A stretch of DNA of 64,000 nucleotides from Colwellia sp. 20A7. GTDB taxonomy: Bacteria; Pseudomonadota; Gammaproteobacteria; Enterobacterales; Alteromonadaceae. How positions within the stretch are numbered: position 1 is the first letter of the stretch; every line of letters begins with the position of its first letter. Positions 27,362 to 36,818 of the stretch are shown here, piece by piece. Position numbers and translations under genes: made by a program. Location of the stretch: assembly GCF_009832865.1 (NCBI RefSeq), contig NZ_CP047130.1, forward strand, positions 3,348,001 through 3,412,000, given 5' to 3'. The notes under the pieces are model-generated. The model made no database searches and was not told where the DNA came from. It was given only the letters and a program-made list of their open reading frames with translations.

Positions 27362-28285
27362 ATGAACGCAAGTGATATTGATAAAGAAAAAACAGTCGGA
27401 ATATCAAAAACACAGCCTAGTAAATACAACTGGTTGATGTTTTCAATACTAACCATAATTTTATGGGGTACATGGGGTGCATTAATTTCTATACCTGAAA
27501 GTAACAACTTTCCTGCAGAGCTTGGTTTCATAATGTGGGCTTTATCAATGATAGTCCCTGCATTTTTTGCATTAAAAAATGTTAATTGGAAATTAAATAC
27601 AAGTAAATTTTCGATAGTATTTGGCTGTGTTATTGGCTTACTTGGTGGTGTAGGACAATTAATTTTATACTCGGGTGCAATCGCAAATGGTCCTGCTTAT
27701 TTAATTTTTCCAATTATTGCTTTAGCGCCTGTTGTAACCATTATTATGTCACTTATTTTTCTAAAAGAAAGAGCAGGAACAAAAGGTTGGATAGGGATTA
27801 CACTCGCCATCATTGCAGTGCCATTCTTAAACTACTCTGAACCTGGAGCCGCGGCGGAATACTCAGGATGGTTAATCTTTGCTTTATTAGTTTTTCTTGC
27901 TTGGGGTGTTCAAGGTTACTTTATAAAATACGCTAATGAAAGAATAGAAGCTGAAAGTATTTTCTTCTATATGGCATTAACTAGCTTGATCCTTTGTCCT
28001 ATTGCATGGTTTATGGTTGATACACCGACAGCAGCTAATTGGAATTGGGATGGCGCTGGCTTAGCCTTTTCTATTGGATTATTAAACTCTTTTGGTGCCT
28101 TATTCTTAGTTTTTGCCTTTCGTTATGGCAAAGCGATTGTTGTAAGCCCTCTCGTTAATTGTTTACCCCCTATTATTACGAGTATACTTTCATTGGTAAT
28201 GTTATCAGTATTACCTACTTTGGTTGTTGGCATTGGCATGATGATCGCTTTAGTTTCGGCCTATTATTTAGCTTTTGACGAGTAG
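27362..28285 (+). CDS. DMT-superfamily sugar transporter (GRP/RhaT-like)
   Basis: A 307-residue inner-membrane protein with about ten TM helices in two repeats (helices begin near residues 24, 54, 83, 110, 140, 165, 195, 227, 255 and 285). Motifs such as GTWGALISIPESN, GPAYLIFPIIALAPVVTIIMS and FLKERAGTKGW are typical of the drug/metabolite transporter superfamily, nearest by eye to the glucose/ribose porter branch. The position inside the sugar island, upstream of kbaZ-agaS, makes it the best candidate for import of the released monosaccharide, in place of a PTS or an AgaP permease. The ribosome site AGAGGTG precedes the ATG. Confidence 0.8.
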   Translation: MNASDIDKEKTVGISKTQPSKYNWLMFSILTIILWGTWGALISIPESNNFPAELGFIMWALSMIVPAFFALKNVNWKLNTSKFSIVFGCVIGLLGGVGQLILYSGAIANGPAYLIFPIIALAPVVTIIMSLIFLKERAGTKGWIGITLAIIAVPFLNYSEPGAAAEYSGWLIFALLVFLAWGVQGYFIKYANERIEAESIFFYMALTSLILCPIAWFMVDTPTAANWNWDGAGLAFSIGLLNSFGALFLVFAFRYGKAIVVSPLVNCLPPIITSILSLVMLSVLPTLVVGIGMMIALVSAYYLAFDE

Positions 28286-28688
28286 TATCATTGGCATATA
28301 AAACCGGTATTGCATTATTTATTAAGAGTTTATTTTAATAATATCATCATATTAATAAATAGTGGTTAGTCAAATTAATAATTAACTAATCAGACATGCG
28401 CTCCAATAACTTGGAGACGATATGTAAAATATAACGCTACATATTTTCAGGTTAATAATATGTACTAATAAAGGTTGCAATATCCTTTTGTTTTCTTTCG
28501 ATTTATTGATTAACAAAGCCACTGCAAATTAAAAAAGACATTGTAGCCCACAAAAAACGCCAAAACAAAGAGCGTAACGATAAAACAGTAGAAATAAAAA
28601 CGAAAGCATTTGAAAACACCTGTAAAGAATGTTAGATTTCATTTTAAGAAGTGATTGTTGAATAACTAGTTCAAATTAAGGTTTTTTT
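28286..28688. other. Intergenic region upstream of kbaZ
   Basis: A 403-bp gap with no coding frame. It contains the AgaR-like site at 28597-28616 and AT-rich sequence likely to hold the kbaZ-agaS promoter. No convincing terminator for the transporter gene was seen. Confidence 0.5.
28597..28616 (-). promoter_or_regulatory. AgaR-like operator, kbaZ-agaS
   Basis: On the minus strand the site reads TTTTCAAATGCTTTCGTTTT, with the TTTC...TTTCGTTT repeats of the AgaR-type pattern. It lies about 73 bp upstream of the kbaZ start. Confidence 0.5.
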
Positions 28689-29990
28689 ATGAATGATATA
28701 ACACAGATAATGAAAGACAATAAGAATGGAATCCCTCGTGGTATTTATTCTGTTTGTTGCGCTCATCCAACGGTAATAGAAGCAGCGCTACTACAAGGCG
28801 TTGAGGATAAGTCACCCGTTCTTATAGAAGCTACGGCAAACCAAGTTAATCAGTTTGGCGGTTATACGAATATGAAGCCTGCTGATTTCACTGTTTTTGT
28901 AAAAGAAATAGCTGAAAGAGTTAATTTTCCTCTAGATAAAATAATTTTCGGTGGCGATCATCTAGGACCAACTTGTTGGACGAGTGATACTGCAACTGAA
29001 GCAATGGAAAAATCAAAAAAACTAATTGAAAGTTATGTTGCTGCCGGTTTTAAAAAAATTCATCTCGATACAAGTATGCAATGCGCGGATGATGTTGAAC
29101 CACTTTCAGATGAAACAGTAGCCAAACGCGCAGCAATACTGTGCCAAGTAGCAGAAGAAACAGCGATACGTGAATTTGGCGAGTCAGATATTTTATATAT
29201 CGTAGGTACTGAAGTTCCTCCACCAGGTGGTGCTAAAGAAGAAATAGATACACTAGAAGTTACGCCTGTCAGTAATGTTAAAGAAACGATTAATGTTCAT
29301 GAAGCAGAATTTTTAGCAAAAGGCCTAAGTGATGCCTGGACCCGAGTAATAGGACTAGTTGTTCAACCTGGTGTCGAATTTGATAATTTCACTGTATTCA
29401 AGTACGACGCTGAGAAAGCTAAACCACTGAAAAGCTTTGGTGCAACTATGCCAAGACTTGTATTTGAAGCTCATTCTACTGATTATCAACCCCCAGAGGC
29501 TTATAAAGCATTAGTGCAAGACCATTTTGCTATCTTAAAGGTTGGTCCTCAACTAACGTTTGCTTTAAGAGAGTCGCTTTTTGCCCTCAGTTTTATTGAG
29601 CAAGAGTTAGTAGATTTAGCTTCACAATCAAAATTACGTGATGTTTGTGAAGAAGTCATGTTAGAAAATCCAGGTGGATGGGATAAATTTTATCCAAATG
29701 ATAAAAACAACTTAGCTACCTATAGACGTTACAGTTTCAGTGATCGTATTCGCTATTATTGGAATAATGAAGTTATTGATAAATCAGTAGTTAAGTTATT
29801 TGATAATCTTAAAGACATTGAGATCCCATTACCTCTATTAAGTCAATTTATGCCGAAGCAATATGATGCGGTAATCGCAGGTACACTTGAAAACTCACCA
29901 AAAGCTTTAGTATTAAATAATATTATGCAAGTGACCACAATATATGCAGATGCATGTCACTTTCAAACAACACCAAGAGTAAACAAATAA
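28689..29990 (+). CDS. kbaZ: GatZ/KbaZ-family protein, candidate D-tagatose-6-phosphate 4-epimerase
   Basis: A 433-residue TIM-barrel protein of the GatZ/KbaZ family (IYSVCCAHPTVIEAAL at the N-terminus, FGGDHLGPTCW around 87-97, KIHLDTSM around 117-124, VGTEVPPPGGA around 180). In E. coli KbaZ and GatZ are the so-called non-catalytic partners of the KbaY/GatY aldolases. AgaZ has alternatively been proposed to be a tagatose-6-P kinase. Members of this family from Agrobacterium were shown to be D-tagatose-6-P 4-epimerases producing fructose-6-P. No KbaY aldolase is in the island but a Pgi is, so the epimerase role is favoured here. The stop codon overlaps the agaS start (TAATG). Confidence 0.85.
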   Translation: MNDITQIMKDNKNGIPRGIYSVCCAHPTVIEAALLQGVEDKSPVLIEATANQVNQFGGYTNMKPADFTVFVKEIAERVNFPLDKIIFGGDHLGPTCWTSDTATEAMEKSKKLIESYVAAGFKKIHLDTSMQCADDVEPLSDETVAKRAAILCQVAEETAIREFGESDILYIVGTEVPPPGGAKEEIDTLEVTPVSNVKETINVHEAEFLAKGLSDAWTRVIGLVVQPGVEFDNFTVFKYDAEKAKPLKSFGATMPRLVFEAHSTDYQPPEAYKALVQDHFAILKVGPQLTFALRESLFALSFIEQELVDLASQSKLRDVCEEVMLENPGGWDKFYPNDKNNLATYRRYSFSDRIRYYWNNEVIDKSVVKLFDNLKDIEIPLPLLSQFMPKQYDAVIAGTLENSPKALVLNNIMQVTTIYADACHFQTTPRVNK

Positions 29991-31105
29991 TGAATGAGTA
30001 TTTATCAATAACTACTGAGGCCTTAAAGGAAAACAATGCTTTTTGGACTGCAAAAGAAATCACTCAACAGCCAGAGTGTTGGGCAATAGCTAATGAATTA
30101 GTGGTTAAAAATTCAGAATTAAAAGTATGGTTAAAAGACATTTTAGCACAAGATAATTTACGAATTATATTAACGGGCGCAGGGACTTCAGCTTATGTTG
30201 GCGATGCATTAGCACCACACTTAACTAAAGTAACAGGCCGCTTAGTTGAGTCTATAAGCACAACAGATATTGTATCAAGTCCAGATCAATACCTGATTAG
30301 TAATATTCCGACACTATTAATTTCATACGGCCGCTCAGGTGATAGTCCTGAGAGTGTTGCAGCTGTTAAGCTTGCTGATCAAGTGCTTGATAATTGTTTT
30401 CACTTAGTTATGACATGTAATCCTGATGGCAGCCTTGCTAAATATGGTGAAGAATCAGAAAAAGCATTTAGCGTATTAATGCCAACGCAATCTCTCGATC
30501 AAAGTTTTGCAATGACGAGCAGCTTTACTTCAATGTATGTTGCGACCTTGTCTGTTTTTGAGCAAGACGACAAGCAATTACAGTTTGCTATTAAATCGGC
30601 TAAAAATATTATCGACACCATGTGCGATAACATAAGAGATATTAGTAATCTTAATAATACAAAACAAATATTCTTAGGCTCTGCGGCATTATCAGGCATG
30701 GCACAAGAAGCATCGTTAAAGTATTTAGAATTAACTGCAGGTAAAATTGGTTGTTTTTGTGAAAGTTCTTTAGGCTTTAGACATGGACCAAAATCAAACG
30801 TTGATGAAACTACTATTATCATTATGCTTAACTCGAACGATGAGTATATTAGCCATTATGATAATGACATGGTGACAGAATTAAACGCGAATGATATCGC
30901 GATGAAAGTTATTACATTAAAAGACTTTTTACCTGATACGCCTAAAGAGATTAATGATGCTTGGCTTGGACTACCTTATATTGTTTTCTGTCAAATATTG
31001 TCATTCTACAAGTCACTTGCTTTAAACTTTACACCTGATAACCCTTGTCCTACTGGCGAAGTCAATCGTGTAGTAAAAGGCGTTAACCTTTATCCTTTCG
31101 CATAA
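29990..31105 (+). CDS. agaS: Galactosamine-6-phosphate deaminase/isomerase AgaS
   Basis: A 371-residue SIS-domain protein. It converts galactosamine-6-P to tagatose-6-P plus ammonia, or works as a related ketose/aldose isomerase. Two SIS domains are visible: ILTGAGTSAYVGDAL with ISYGRSGDSPESVAAV in the first half, and FLGSAALSGMAQEASLKYLELTAGK with FRHGPKSNVDETT in the second. The start is the ATG at 29990 that overlaps the kbaZ stop by one base, so the two are translationally coupled. The upstream frame to 29954 is an artefact inside kbaZ. A terminator follows at 31126. Confidence 0.93.
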   Translation: MNEYLSITTEALKENNAFWTAKEITQQPECWAIANELVVKNSELKVWLKDILAQDNLRIILTGAGTSAYVGDALAPHLTKVTGRLVESISTTDIVSSPDQYLISNIPTLLISYGRSGDSPESVAAVKLADQVLDNCFHLVMTCNPDGSLAKYGEESEKAFSVLMPTQSLDQSFAMTSSFTSMYVATLSVFEQDDKQLQFAIKSAKNIIDTMCDNIRDISNLNNTKQIFLGSAALSGMAQEASLKYLELTAGKIGCFCESSLGFRHGPKSNVDETTIIIMLNSNDEYISHYDNDMVTELNANDIAMKVITLKDFLPDTPKEINDAWLGLPYIVFCQILSFYKSLALNFTPDNPCPTGEVNRVVKGVNLYPFA

Positions 31106-31125
31106 AAGTTAACACAATGTTATTC

Positions 31126-31160
31126 AAAATGGCTGTATCCCATTAAATACAGCCATTTTA
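31126..31160 (+). terminator. Terminator of kbaZ-agaS
   Basis: AAAATGGCTGTA (31126-31137) pairs with TACAGCCATTTT (31148-31159), 20 bp after the agaS stop. It is a perfect 12-bp stem with a TTTTA end. Confidence 0.9.
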
Positions 31161-31367
31161 CCTGACGATTCCAAAATGATTATTGCTGACGCGTTTACTT
31201 ATGGTACTTACCACTTATAAATCTTTGATGGTAACGTTATTAGCGGGTCCCTAAAACTAAAAACAGCTAATTAGCTAATAGTACATTAACACTTAAAAAC
31301 CTGTTGTTAACTTAATTAATCTAACAAATACCCCACCGTTAGAAGCCACTTATAGGGCATGTTAATC

Positions 31368-31536
31368 CCCGCAGAATTCGTTAATGTACAAGAACATTTA
31401 GGCCGTTTTGTGGTAGAAAACGTGCTTGTTTAACTAATGTAAAGCATATCAAGTTCACGCGACATTTATTAACGGCGCTCTAGTTTATTATCGTGATTAT
31501 TTAACAAAAAACCTTAATGGTTTAATAGAAAGGTGA
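31368..31536 (+). pseudogene. Possible degraded amidohydrolase C-terminus
   Basis: Two short open stretches in different frames look like coding remnants. One ends ...HLGRFVVENVLV at 31433. The other runs from 31441 to a TGA at 31536 and includes VHATFINGALVYYRDYLTKN. The TFxNGxLVY strand is typical of the C-terminal beta-sandwich of amidohydrolases such as NagA/AgaA or adenine deaminases. The stretch lies between agaS and the next gene, where an agaA deacetylase gene could once have been. This is a low-confidence reading, and the rest of the 583-bp gap shows nothing else besides the agaS terminator and a weak TTTCATTT half-site at 31593. Confidence 0.25.
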
Positions 31537-31688
31537 ATTGAATTAATGACACAGAAATTCTAATTCGTATCTCTAGAAACTGGATGTAGTCATTTCATTT
31601 ATTAATAAGTCATGAGATGAGTCATTGTAAAGGTAAATAAGGCAGCAGAAATATAGGCAATTAACTTCATTATACAGAGGAAAAAAAT

Positions 31689-33245
31689 ATGAACCGTAGA
31701 GATTTCATGCAAAAAAGTATGTTAGCAGCGGGTATTGCTAGCGTTACGGGTGTAAAGAGCGCTAAAGCAAGATCGTTCGTTCCCGCTCATAATTGGGATG
31801 GATATAATTTTGGTAGTGGCCCTACTGTGACTAATCGCTTAAACCAAGGGCCTTTTCCTACTTACAAACCCGAGCAAGTTGTACCCGGTTCATATGTCAT
31901 TATGGCAACAACGCCCTCTAAAGTGAAAGTAAGAAACTATGGTATGGGTCTTACTACGTATTTATGTGATGAAGCGGGTCCTGCTTATAAAAAAAATGAA
32001 TCACTCGAAAAATCACTTGAAAACCTAGTTAAATTACCACTAAGTGATGTACTTTATATTCGGTTGGATTGGCGTGATATTCAAAGTAAGTCAGGAAAAT
32101 TAGATTTATGTGACCATTGGAAAATAGCTTTTGATTTAGCAGAACAATACAATAAGCGTATTAGTTTTCGTGTGCAACTGATGAGTCCTGTCATAGAACC
32201 CCAGTCTATGCCTGACTTTTTATTAGATAAAGTACCTATGTATAAATTAGGAACAACGAATGAAATAGGCAGAAATTTACCGGGTAAAGTTCATTATGCG
32301 CCTCAATATAATCACCCTGCATTCATGGATGCTTTACAAGAAATGGATGGGTTACTTTCAGATAAATATAACGGTCATCCCCAGGTAGAATCTGTTGATA
32401 CTTATATGTATGGTTTTTGGGGAGAAGGACACACCTGGCCATTTACCGACAAAAATCCATTTCCTGACTATACAACGGCTTCAGATACCTTTAATGCTAT
32501 ATTCGATATGCAGGCCAAAAATTGGAATAAGACCCCTTTAGTAACGAATACTCAACCTGATTATAGTCGTGTAGGTAACGCCGAACTTATTGATAAAACT
32601 ATTCGGACTCATAACTGGCTACGTACCGATACCATATTTATTGAAAATATGCAGATTGAAAGCTTAAGCAATCGCCCACCTTGGATTTCTGGTTTTGTCG
32701 AGAATGGTATTTCAGATGGCTCTCCAGAAAGTCTAAAATTATCCGAAGGTGTTACCCGAACTGATAATATAATTGCACACGCTAAAGATGTAGGCGCACA
32801 TTATTTTTCTTTATGGAACTGGCATAAAATTCAGGCGGAACGCTTAATGAGTTATTATGAACAATATCCTGATGCAATAGACGACTTGTCTATAAATATT
32901 GGCTATCGTGTTCGCCCTTCTTGGGTTTGGGCATTTGAAAAACAAGGCCATCCTGGTTTAGTACTGGGACTAGTAAATGACGGTATTGCCGGTATACCTG
33001 GAGTATTACGGATATCGATTAGAAATAATCATGGCATTATATTAGATGAAGGAAGTTTGGATCCTGGATACCCACTCCCAGGAAAAGTACGCCAAGCGAT
33101 GTTTATCTTACCAAAAGGAACGCCAATAGAGGGGTTAAGGATGTATGCTGAAATAGAAGTTAAGGGCTTACGCCATAAAGTAAACTGGGCTTGTCATCAA
33201 AAAATAGAACTCGATGGCGCGCTTGTCGTTCGTAAAAATATCTAA
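31689..33245 (+). CDS. Tat-exported DUF4832-type glycoside-hydrolase-like protein
   Basis: A 518-residue exported protein. The N-terminus MNRRDFMQKSMLAAGIA is a twin-arginine signal (RRDFMQK). The middle reads as a TIM barrel of the GH42/GH-A-like type seen in DUF4832 proteins (YIRLDWRDIQ around 118-127, RISFRVQL around 155). The carboxylates in MYGFWGEGHTWP and in TIFIENMQIES sit at plausible catalytic positions after strands 4 and 7. A beta-sandwich tail (about 430-518) follows. No characterised family can be named. The neighbours imply action on the same glycan as the GH27 and GH36 proteins. A strong ribosome site (GAGGAAAA) precedes the ATG. Confidence 0.7.
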   Translation: MNRRDFMQKSMLAAGIASVTGVKSAKARSFVPAHNWDGYNFGSGPTVTNRLNQGPFPTYKPEQVVPGSYVIMATTPSKVKVRNYGMGLTTYLCDEAGPAYKKNESLEKSLENLVKLPLSDVLYIRLDWRDIQSKSGKLDLCDHWKIAFDLAEQYNKRISFRVQLMSPVIEPQSMPDFLLDKVPMYKLGTTNEIGRNLPGKVHYAPQYNHPAFMDALQEMDGLLSDKYNGHPQVESVDTYMYGFWGEGHTWPFTDKNPFPDYTTASDTFNAIFDMQAKNWNKTPLVTNTQPDYSRVGNAELIDKTIRTHNWLRTDTIFIENMQIESLSNRPPWISGFVENGISDGSPESLKLSEGVTRTDNIIAHAKDVGAHYFSLWNWHKIQAERLMSYYEQYPDAIDDLSINIGYRVRPSWVWAFEKQGHPGLVLGLVNDGIAGIPGVLRISIRNNHGIILDEGSLDPGYPLPGKVRQAMFILPKGTPIEGLRMYAEIEVKGLRHKVNWACHQKIELDGALVVRKNI

Positions 33246-33298
33246 AAACATTAATAGTCAAGAAAGGGGGTACTTTGAGAAAAGGTCTGTCTATTTTT

Positions 33299-33760
33299 AT
33301 ACCAAATGGATTAAGTTCTTTCTAACTTAATGAGAATTAAGAGGCTTATAGGCACAGGTTATACGTTCCAAACATAACCTAAGTACCTACGCCCATGTAG
33401 GCACAGGTTATACGTTCCAAACATAACCTAAGTACCTACGTCCATGTAGGCACAGGTTATACGTTCCAAACATAACCTAAGTACCTACGTCCATGTAGGC
33501 AAAGTATTGGTTGGAGAGGATTGTTATTCTCGGTAACTGCTCCTGCGTTACCCTAATATCCCACATCCATGTGGGAACCTTGTAAAAATCAATATTGCCG
33601 CATGTAAGCCTTTTAAACTCCCCCTTTAGGGCTTACTCAATGCACACTAATATCGTTAAATTTATTTGGTTTAAAATGACTAGATCGAAAATAAATCGCT
33701 TTGATATTGAACATCGAGCATAACGCTGAATTGAGAAGAAATATAATAAAATCAGTATTA
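33299..33760 (+). repeat. MITE-like repeat family 1, copy 1 (expanded)
   Basis: It begins ATACCAAATGGATTAAG, like copy 3 at 43559, and ends near AAAATCAGTATTA. The interior shares with copies 2 and 3 a stretch (GGTAACTGCTCCTGCGTTACC followed by CCCACATCCATGTGGG, shown here in parts), with the gene-free remainder resembling copy 3 up to the right end. It differs by three tandem 49-bp units inserted at 33351-33497. It fills most of the 742-bp gap upstream of the second island receptor. Confidence 0.75.
33351..33497 (+). repeat. Three tandem 49-bp units with two palindromes each
   Basis: Units start at 33351, 33400 and 33449 (GGCACAGGTTATACG...) and are nearly identical (one C/T change). Each unit has two hairpins, GGTTAT/ATAACC around ACGTTCCAAAC, and CCTAC/GTAGG around G(T/C)CCAT. 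There are no unique spacers, so this is not a CRISPR array. A single unit with changed stem bases occurs in copy 2 (near 37656-37706, minus strand). Confidence 0.9.
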
Positions 33761-33827
33761 CCACTGAACCAAAAACAAATAATTCCCCTTTAAAACATTA
33801 AACCTCCTTCACTTTAGCTATACCTAC

Positions 33828-33847
33828 TTTCATTTACTTTCATTAAC
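33828..33847 (+). promoter_or_regulatory. AgaR-like operator, second island receptor
   Basis: TTTCATTTACTTTCATTAAC contains two TTTCATT repeats spaced as in the AgaR-type pattern. It lies about 140 bp upstream of the receptor start, with a further TTTCTTTGG 3' of it. Confidence 0.5.
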
Positions 33848-33987
33848 CTTTCTTTGGTGCGTTTTTATACTTGACAGGGATTTCGTTTTACTTCAGTATG
33901 TTTTTAGAGGCTTCTTTGTTGTTTTCGTTTATCTTCAATAGTAGCCCTTTAAAAACATAAAAATAAGACATAAAGAAGGAACCCATC

Positions 33988-36738
33988 ATGAAAAGACGAA
34001 TAGAGAATAAATTTACTAAAACAGTGTTATCAATTGCTGTCGCAGCAGCGTTTGGTACTACAAGTGTTAACGCACAAGAAGAAGCAGTAGCTGAAACCGA
34101 AGTTATTACAGTAACAGGCGTAAGAAGCAGCTTAGCTGAATCATTAGCGAACAAAAAAGATGCGAGATCATTAGTTGATTCAATCGCTGCAGAAGAGTTA
34201 GGTCGCTTTCCTGATGATAACGTAGCTGATTCTCTATCACACATTCCAGGTCTAACAGTAAGTAGAACAAGGGGTGGTGAAGCTCAGCATGTTAATGTTA
34301 GAGGATTAGGCCCAGAATTTACGATTGTTACTTTAAATAATCGTATTCTTGCAACTGATGATGGCGGCAGAAATTTTGCTTTTGATGTTATCCCATCAGA
34401 AATGATCAGTGGCGCTGATGTTTGGAAAACGGTTCAAGCAAAGAATATTGAAGGAAGTATAGGTGGGGCGGTTAACCTTAAGTCCGCTCGCCCATTTGCT
34501 AACCCTGGTATGCAAGGTGCTGCGTCTGTTACCGCTGATTACAATGACTATTCAGAAGAGATGGGTACTAAATTTAATGGTGTATTTAGCAACACATTTG
34601 CTGATGATACTTTAGGTTTTATCATTGGCCTAAGTACATCAGAAGGTACAGAAAGAGCTGATGATATGTTTGATAATAATGTATCAGGCGTTGATGATGA
34701 AGTAAATTACGATATCAACAAAGACGGTGTAATTACCGATAATGAAAAAAACTTAGTGATACCACGTTCATATGCATTAGGGTCTTATGCGACAGAATTT
34801 AAACGTACGGGTATTACTTCTGCATTACAATGGCAACCCACTGAACGTCTAGTATTAACTGCAGACTTTTTAATGACTAAATTAGAAGCTGATTCCTCAG
34901 GTTTTGCCCAATCGTTTTATATGGCTGATGATAGCACCGGACAAAATCGACTTTCTAATTTCATTATGGATGGTAATGTAGTAACAAGTATGGATGTTGC
35001 TGATGTGTCCATGGAAGTTCTGACGTTAGATGAACACCGTACTGTAGATACCAGTATGTTTGGTTTTGAAGCTGAGTTTATGGTAAGTGATGACTTGGTT
35101 ATCAAGGCTGATATTTATCAATCAAATTCATCTCGAGATTCTGGCGGTAAAGATACTTTTGTTGTCGCTGGTAGCCCTGGTGCTCACACAGGAAGCTATA
35201 AACTAAACGAAGGCGGTTTACCTGATTATATTCCGACATGGACGGAAGGTCGTAATTCAAATGATTTTGGTAATGATGACTTCTCTCCTCATTGGGCTGC
35301 TCGTGAAGGTAGTGATATAGAAGATGAAGTACTAGGTTATACTGTTGATGCTGAATGGGAAGTTGATTACAAGAGCTTGCTTAGTGTCGATTTTGGCCTT
35401 TCTTATACTAGTCGAAATAAGACTAACACTGCATTTGATAACTATTCAGGTGCTGATGGCGCCTGTAACTACTGTGATTATCCATATACTTTTGGCCAAG
35501 TTGGCGCTGATGTAGTCATTCCGTTTCCATATGAAAACTTTTTCTCAGGAGATGGTGCCAATATACCGCGCTCTTTCCCTATTTTTAGTATTCCAGGGTA
35601 TAAAGATGGCTTAGCAGCGTCTGATGGTAAAACGTTAACTGATTATTTGGGTAATGAGAGAACCTTTGGTGAAAATGAATCTGATCTATGGGAGCCTCGA
35701 TACAACCCGGTAAATTCGTTCGACATAACTGAAGATACTACAGCTCTATACTTTCAAGCTAATCTTGAAGGTGACGGATGGTTTGGTAATGTTGGTGCTC
35801 GATACATAAGTACAGATGTTACTGCTGGTTATGCTTATAATGAAATATTATCAATTACCATAGAAGGCCAAGACACTTCTAACCCGAGTTGGGATGTAGT
35901 GTATTCAGACGGTTCAAGCCAAGAAGCAACAGGTGATTATAGTAAGTTCCTACCAGCTGTAAACTTCGGGTTTTACCTTCAAGAAGACTTATTGTTAAGG
36001 TTAGCAGCTGGTCGTTCATTATCTCGCCCTACCCTTGAACAGATGGCACCTTTAACGACTGATGACGCTCAATCGGGTTTCTTTACCATGGAAATTAGTG
36101 GTAACCCAAACATCAAACCTGTTTTTGCTGATCAACTTGATATGGCGCTAGAGTGGTATTTTGATGAAAATAGTTTATTGAGTACTTCAATATTTTGGAA
36201 AGAATTAGACGGTTTTATTACGTCTAATACAACAAATACTATTATTGCGGGTGAATCATTTAAGGTTATTCAGCCAATTAACGGTGATTCTGCTGAAGTC
36301 CAAGGTATAGAAGTGGCAGTACAAAAATTCTTTGAAAATGGATTTGGTGTTACTGCGAGCTATGCTTACACAGATTCAAGTACTGTTGTTGATGGCGAAA
36401 GCGCAGGTTCTCTGATTGGTGTAGCTGATACCTCTTACTCTTTATCATTAATTTATGAAAAAGACAGAATTAGTACACAAATAGCATTAGATTACACTGG
36501 GGATTATGTTGTCGATTCCTATAGTCCTCTTGGTGAAGATTATGAAACTACCGCAGAAGCTGTTTCTATGGTGTCAGCGTCTTTTAGTTATAACTTAACG
36601 GATAACGCACAGTTATTCCTTGAAGGTAATAATCTATTAAACGAACAAAATCGCACCTTCCAAGGTCGTAGCGATTTACCAGGTTCGCTTCAAATTTATG
36701 GTCGTACTATTAAATTTGGTGCTCGTTACACTTTCTAG
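33988..36738 (+). CDS. TonB-dependent receptor of the sugar island (second)
   Basis: A 916-residue outer-membrane receptor. It has a signal peptide (1-30, ending VNAQ), TonB box TEVITVTG, a plug domain (DSLSHIPGLTVSRTRGGEA, then EGSIGGAVNLKSARPF), and a beta-barrel ending FGARYTF. It is a paralogue of the first island receptor. The two may take up different sizes or decorations of the same glycan. There is no SusD-like partner, as usual for gammaproteobacteria. AAGGAA precedes the ATG and two terminator-like hairpins follow. Confidence 0.91.
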   Translation: MKRRIENKFTKTVLSIAVAAAFGTTSVNAQEEAVAETEVITVTGVRSSLAESLANKKDARSLVDSIAAEELGRFPDDNVADSLSHIPGLTVSRTRGGEAQHVNVRGLGPEFTIVTLNNRILATDDGGRNFAFDVIPSEMISGADVWKTVQAKNIEGSIGGAVNLKSARPFANPGMQGAASVTADYNDYSEEMGTKFNGVFSNTFADDTLGFIIGLSTSEGTERADDMFDNNVSGVDDEVNYDINKDGVITDNEKNLVIPRSYALGSYATEFKRTGITSALQWQPTERLVLTADFLMTKLEADSSGFAQSFYMADDSTGQNRLSNFIMDGNVVTSMDVADVSMEVLTLDEHRTVDTSMFGFEAEFMVSDDLVIKADIYQSNSSRDSGGKDTFVVAGSPGAHTGSYKLNEGGLPDYIPTWTEGRNSNDFGNDDFSPHWAAREGSDIEDEVLGYTVDAEWEVDYKSLLSVDFGLSYTSRNKTNTAFDNYSGADGACNYCDYPYTFGQVGADVVIPFPYENFFSGDGANIPRSFPIFSIPGYKDGLAASDGKTLTDYLGNERTFGENESDLWEPRYNPVNSFDITEDTTALYFQANLEGDGWFGNVGARYISTDVTAGYAYNEILSITIEGQDTSNPSWDVVYSDGSSQEATGDYSKFLPAVNFGFYLQEDLLLRLAAGRSLSRPTLEQMAPLTTDDAQSGFFTMEISGNPNIKPVFADQLDMALEWYFDENSLLSTSIFWKELDGFITSNTTNTIIAGESFKVIQPINGDSAEVQGIEVAVQKFFENGFGVTASYAYTDSSTVVDGESAGSLIGVADTSYSLSLIYEKDRISTQIALDYTGDYVVDSYSPLGEDYETTAEAVSMVSASFSYNLTDNAQLFLEGNNLLNEQNRTFQGRSDLPGSLQIYGRTIKFGARYTF

Positions 36739-36746
36739 TGATGATA

Positions 36747-36774
36747 GCTTCAAGGCGAACATTCGCCTTGAAGC
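36747..36774 (+). terminator. Hairpin after the second island receptor
   Basis: GCTTCAAGGCGAA (36747-36759) pairs with TTCGCCTTGAAGC (36762-36774), a perfect 13-bp stem with a tiny loop, 8 bp after the stop codon. No T-run follows, so it may act together with the next hairpin. Confidence 0.6.
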
Positions 36775-36780
36775 TAAACA

Positions 36781-36816
36781 AAACCTATTAAGTAGATTCA
36801 ACTTAATAGGTTTTAT
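36781..36816 (+). terminator. Terminator of the second island receptor
   Basis: AAACCTATTAAGT (36781-36793) pairs with ACTTAATAGGTTT (36800-36812), followed by a T/A-rich tract. Confidence 0.75.
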
Positions 36817-36818
36817 AT

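Noticed and set aside
28689..29990. Standard KbaZ role as an aldolase partner
   Set aside because: Kept as an alternative only. No KbaY/AgaY gene is in the island, while pgi is, so the epimerase reading explains the set better.
33351..33497. Regular 49-bp repeats that could suggest a CRISPR array
   Set aside because: The units are contiguous and identical throughout, with no unique spacers, no cas genes nearby, and clear membership in a dispersed repeat family.
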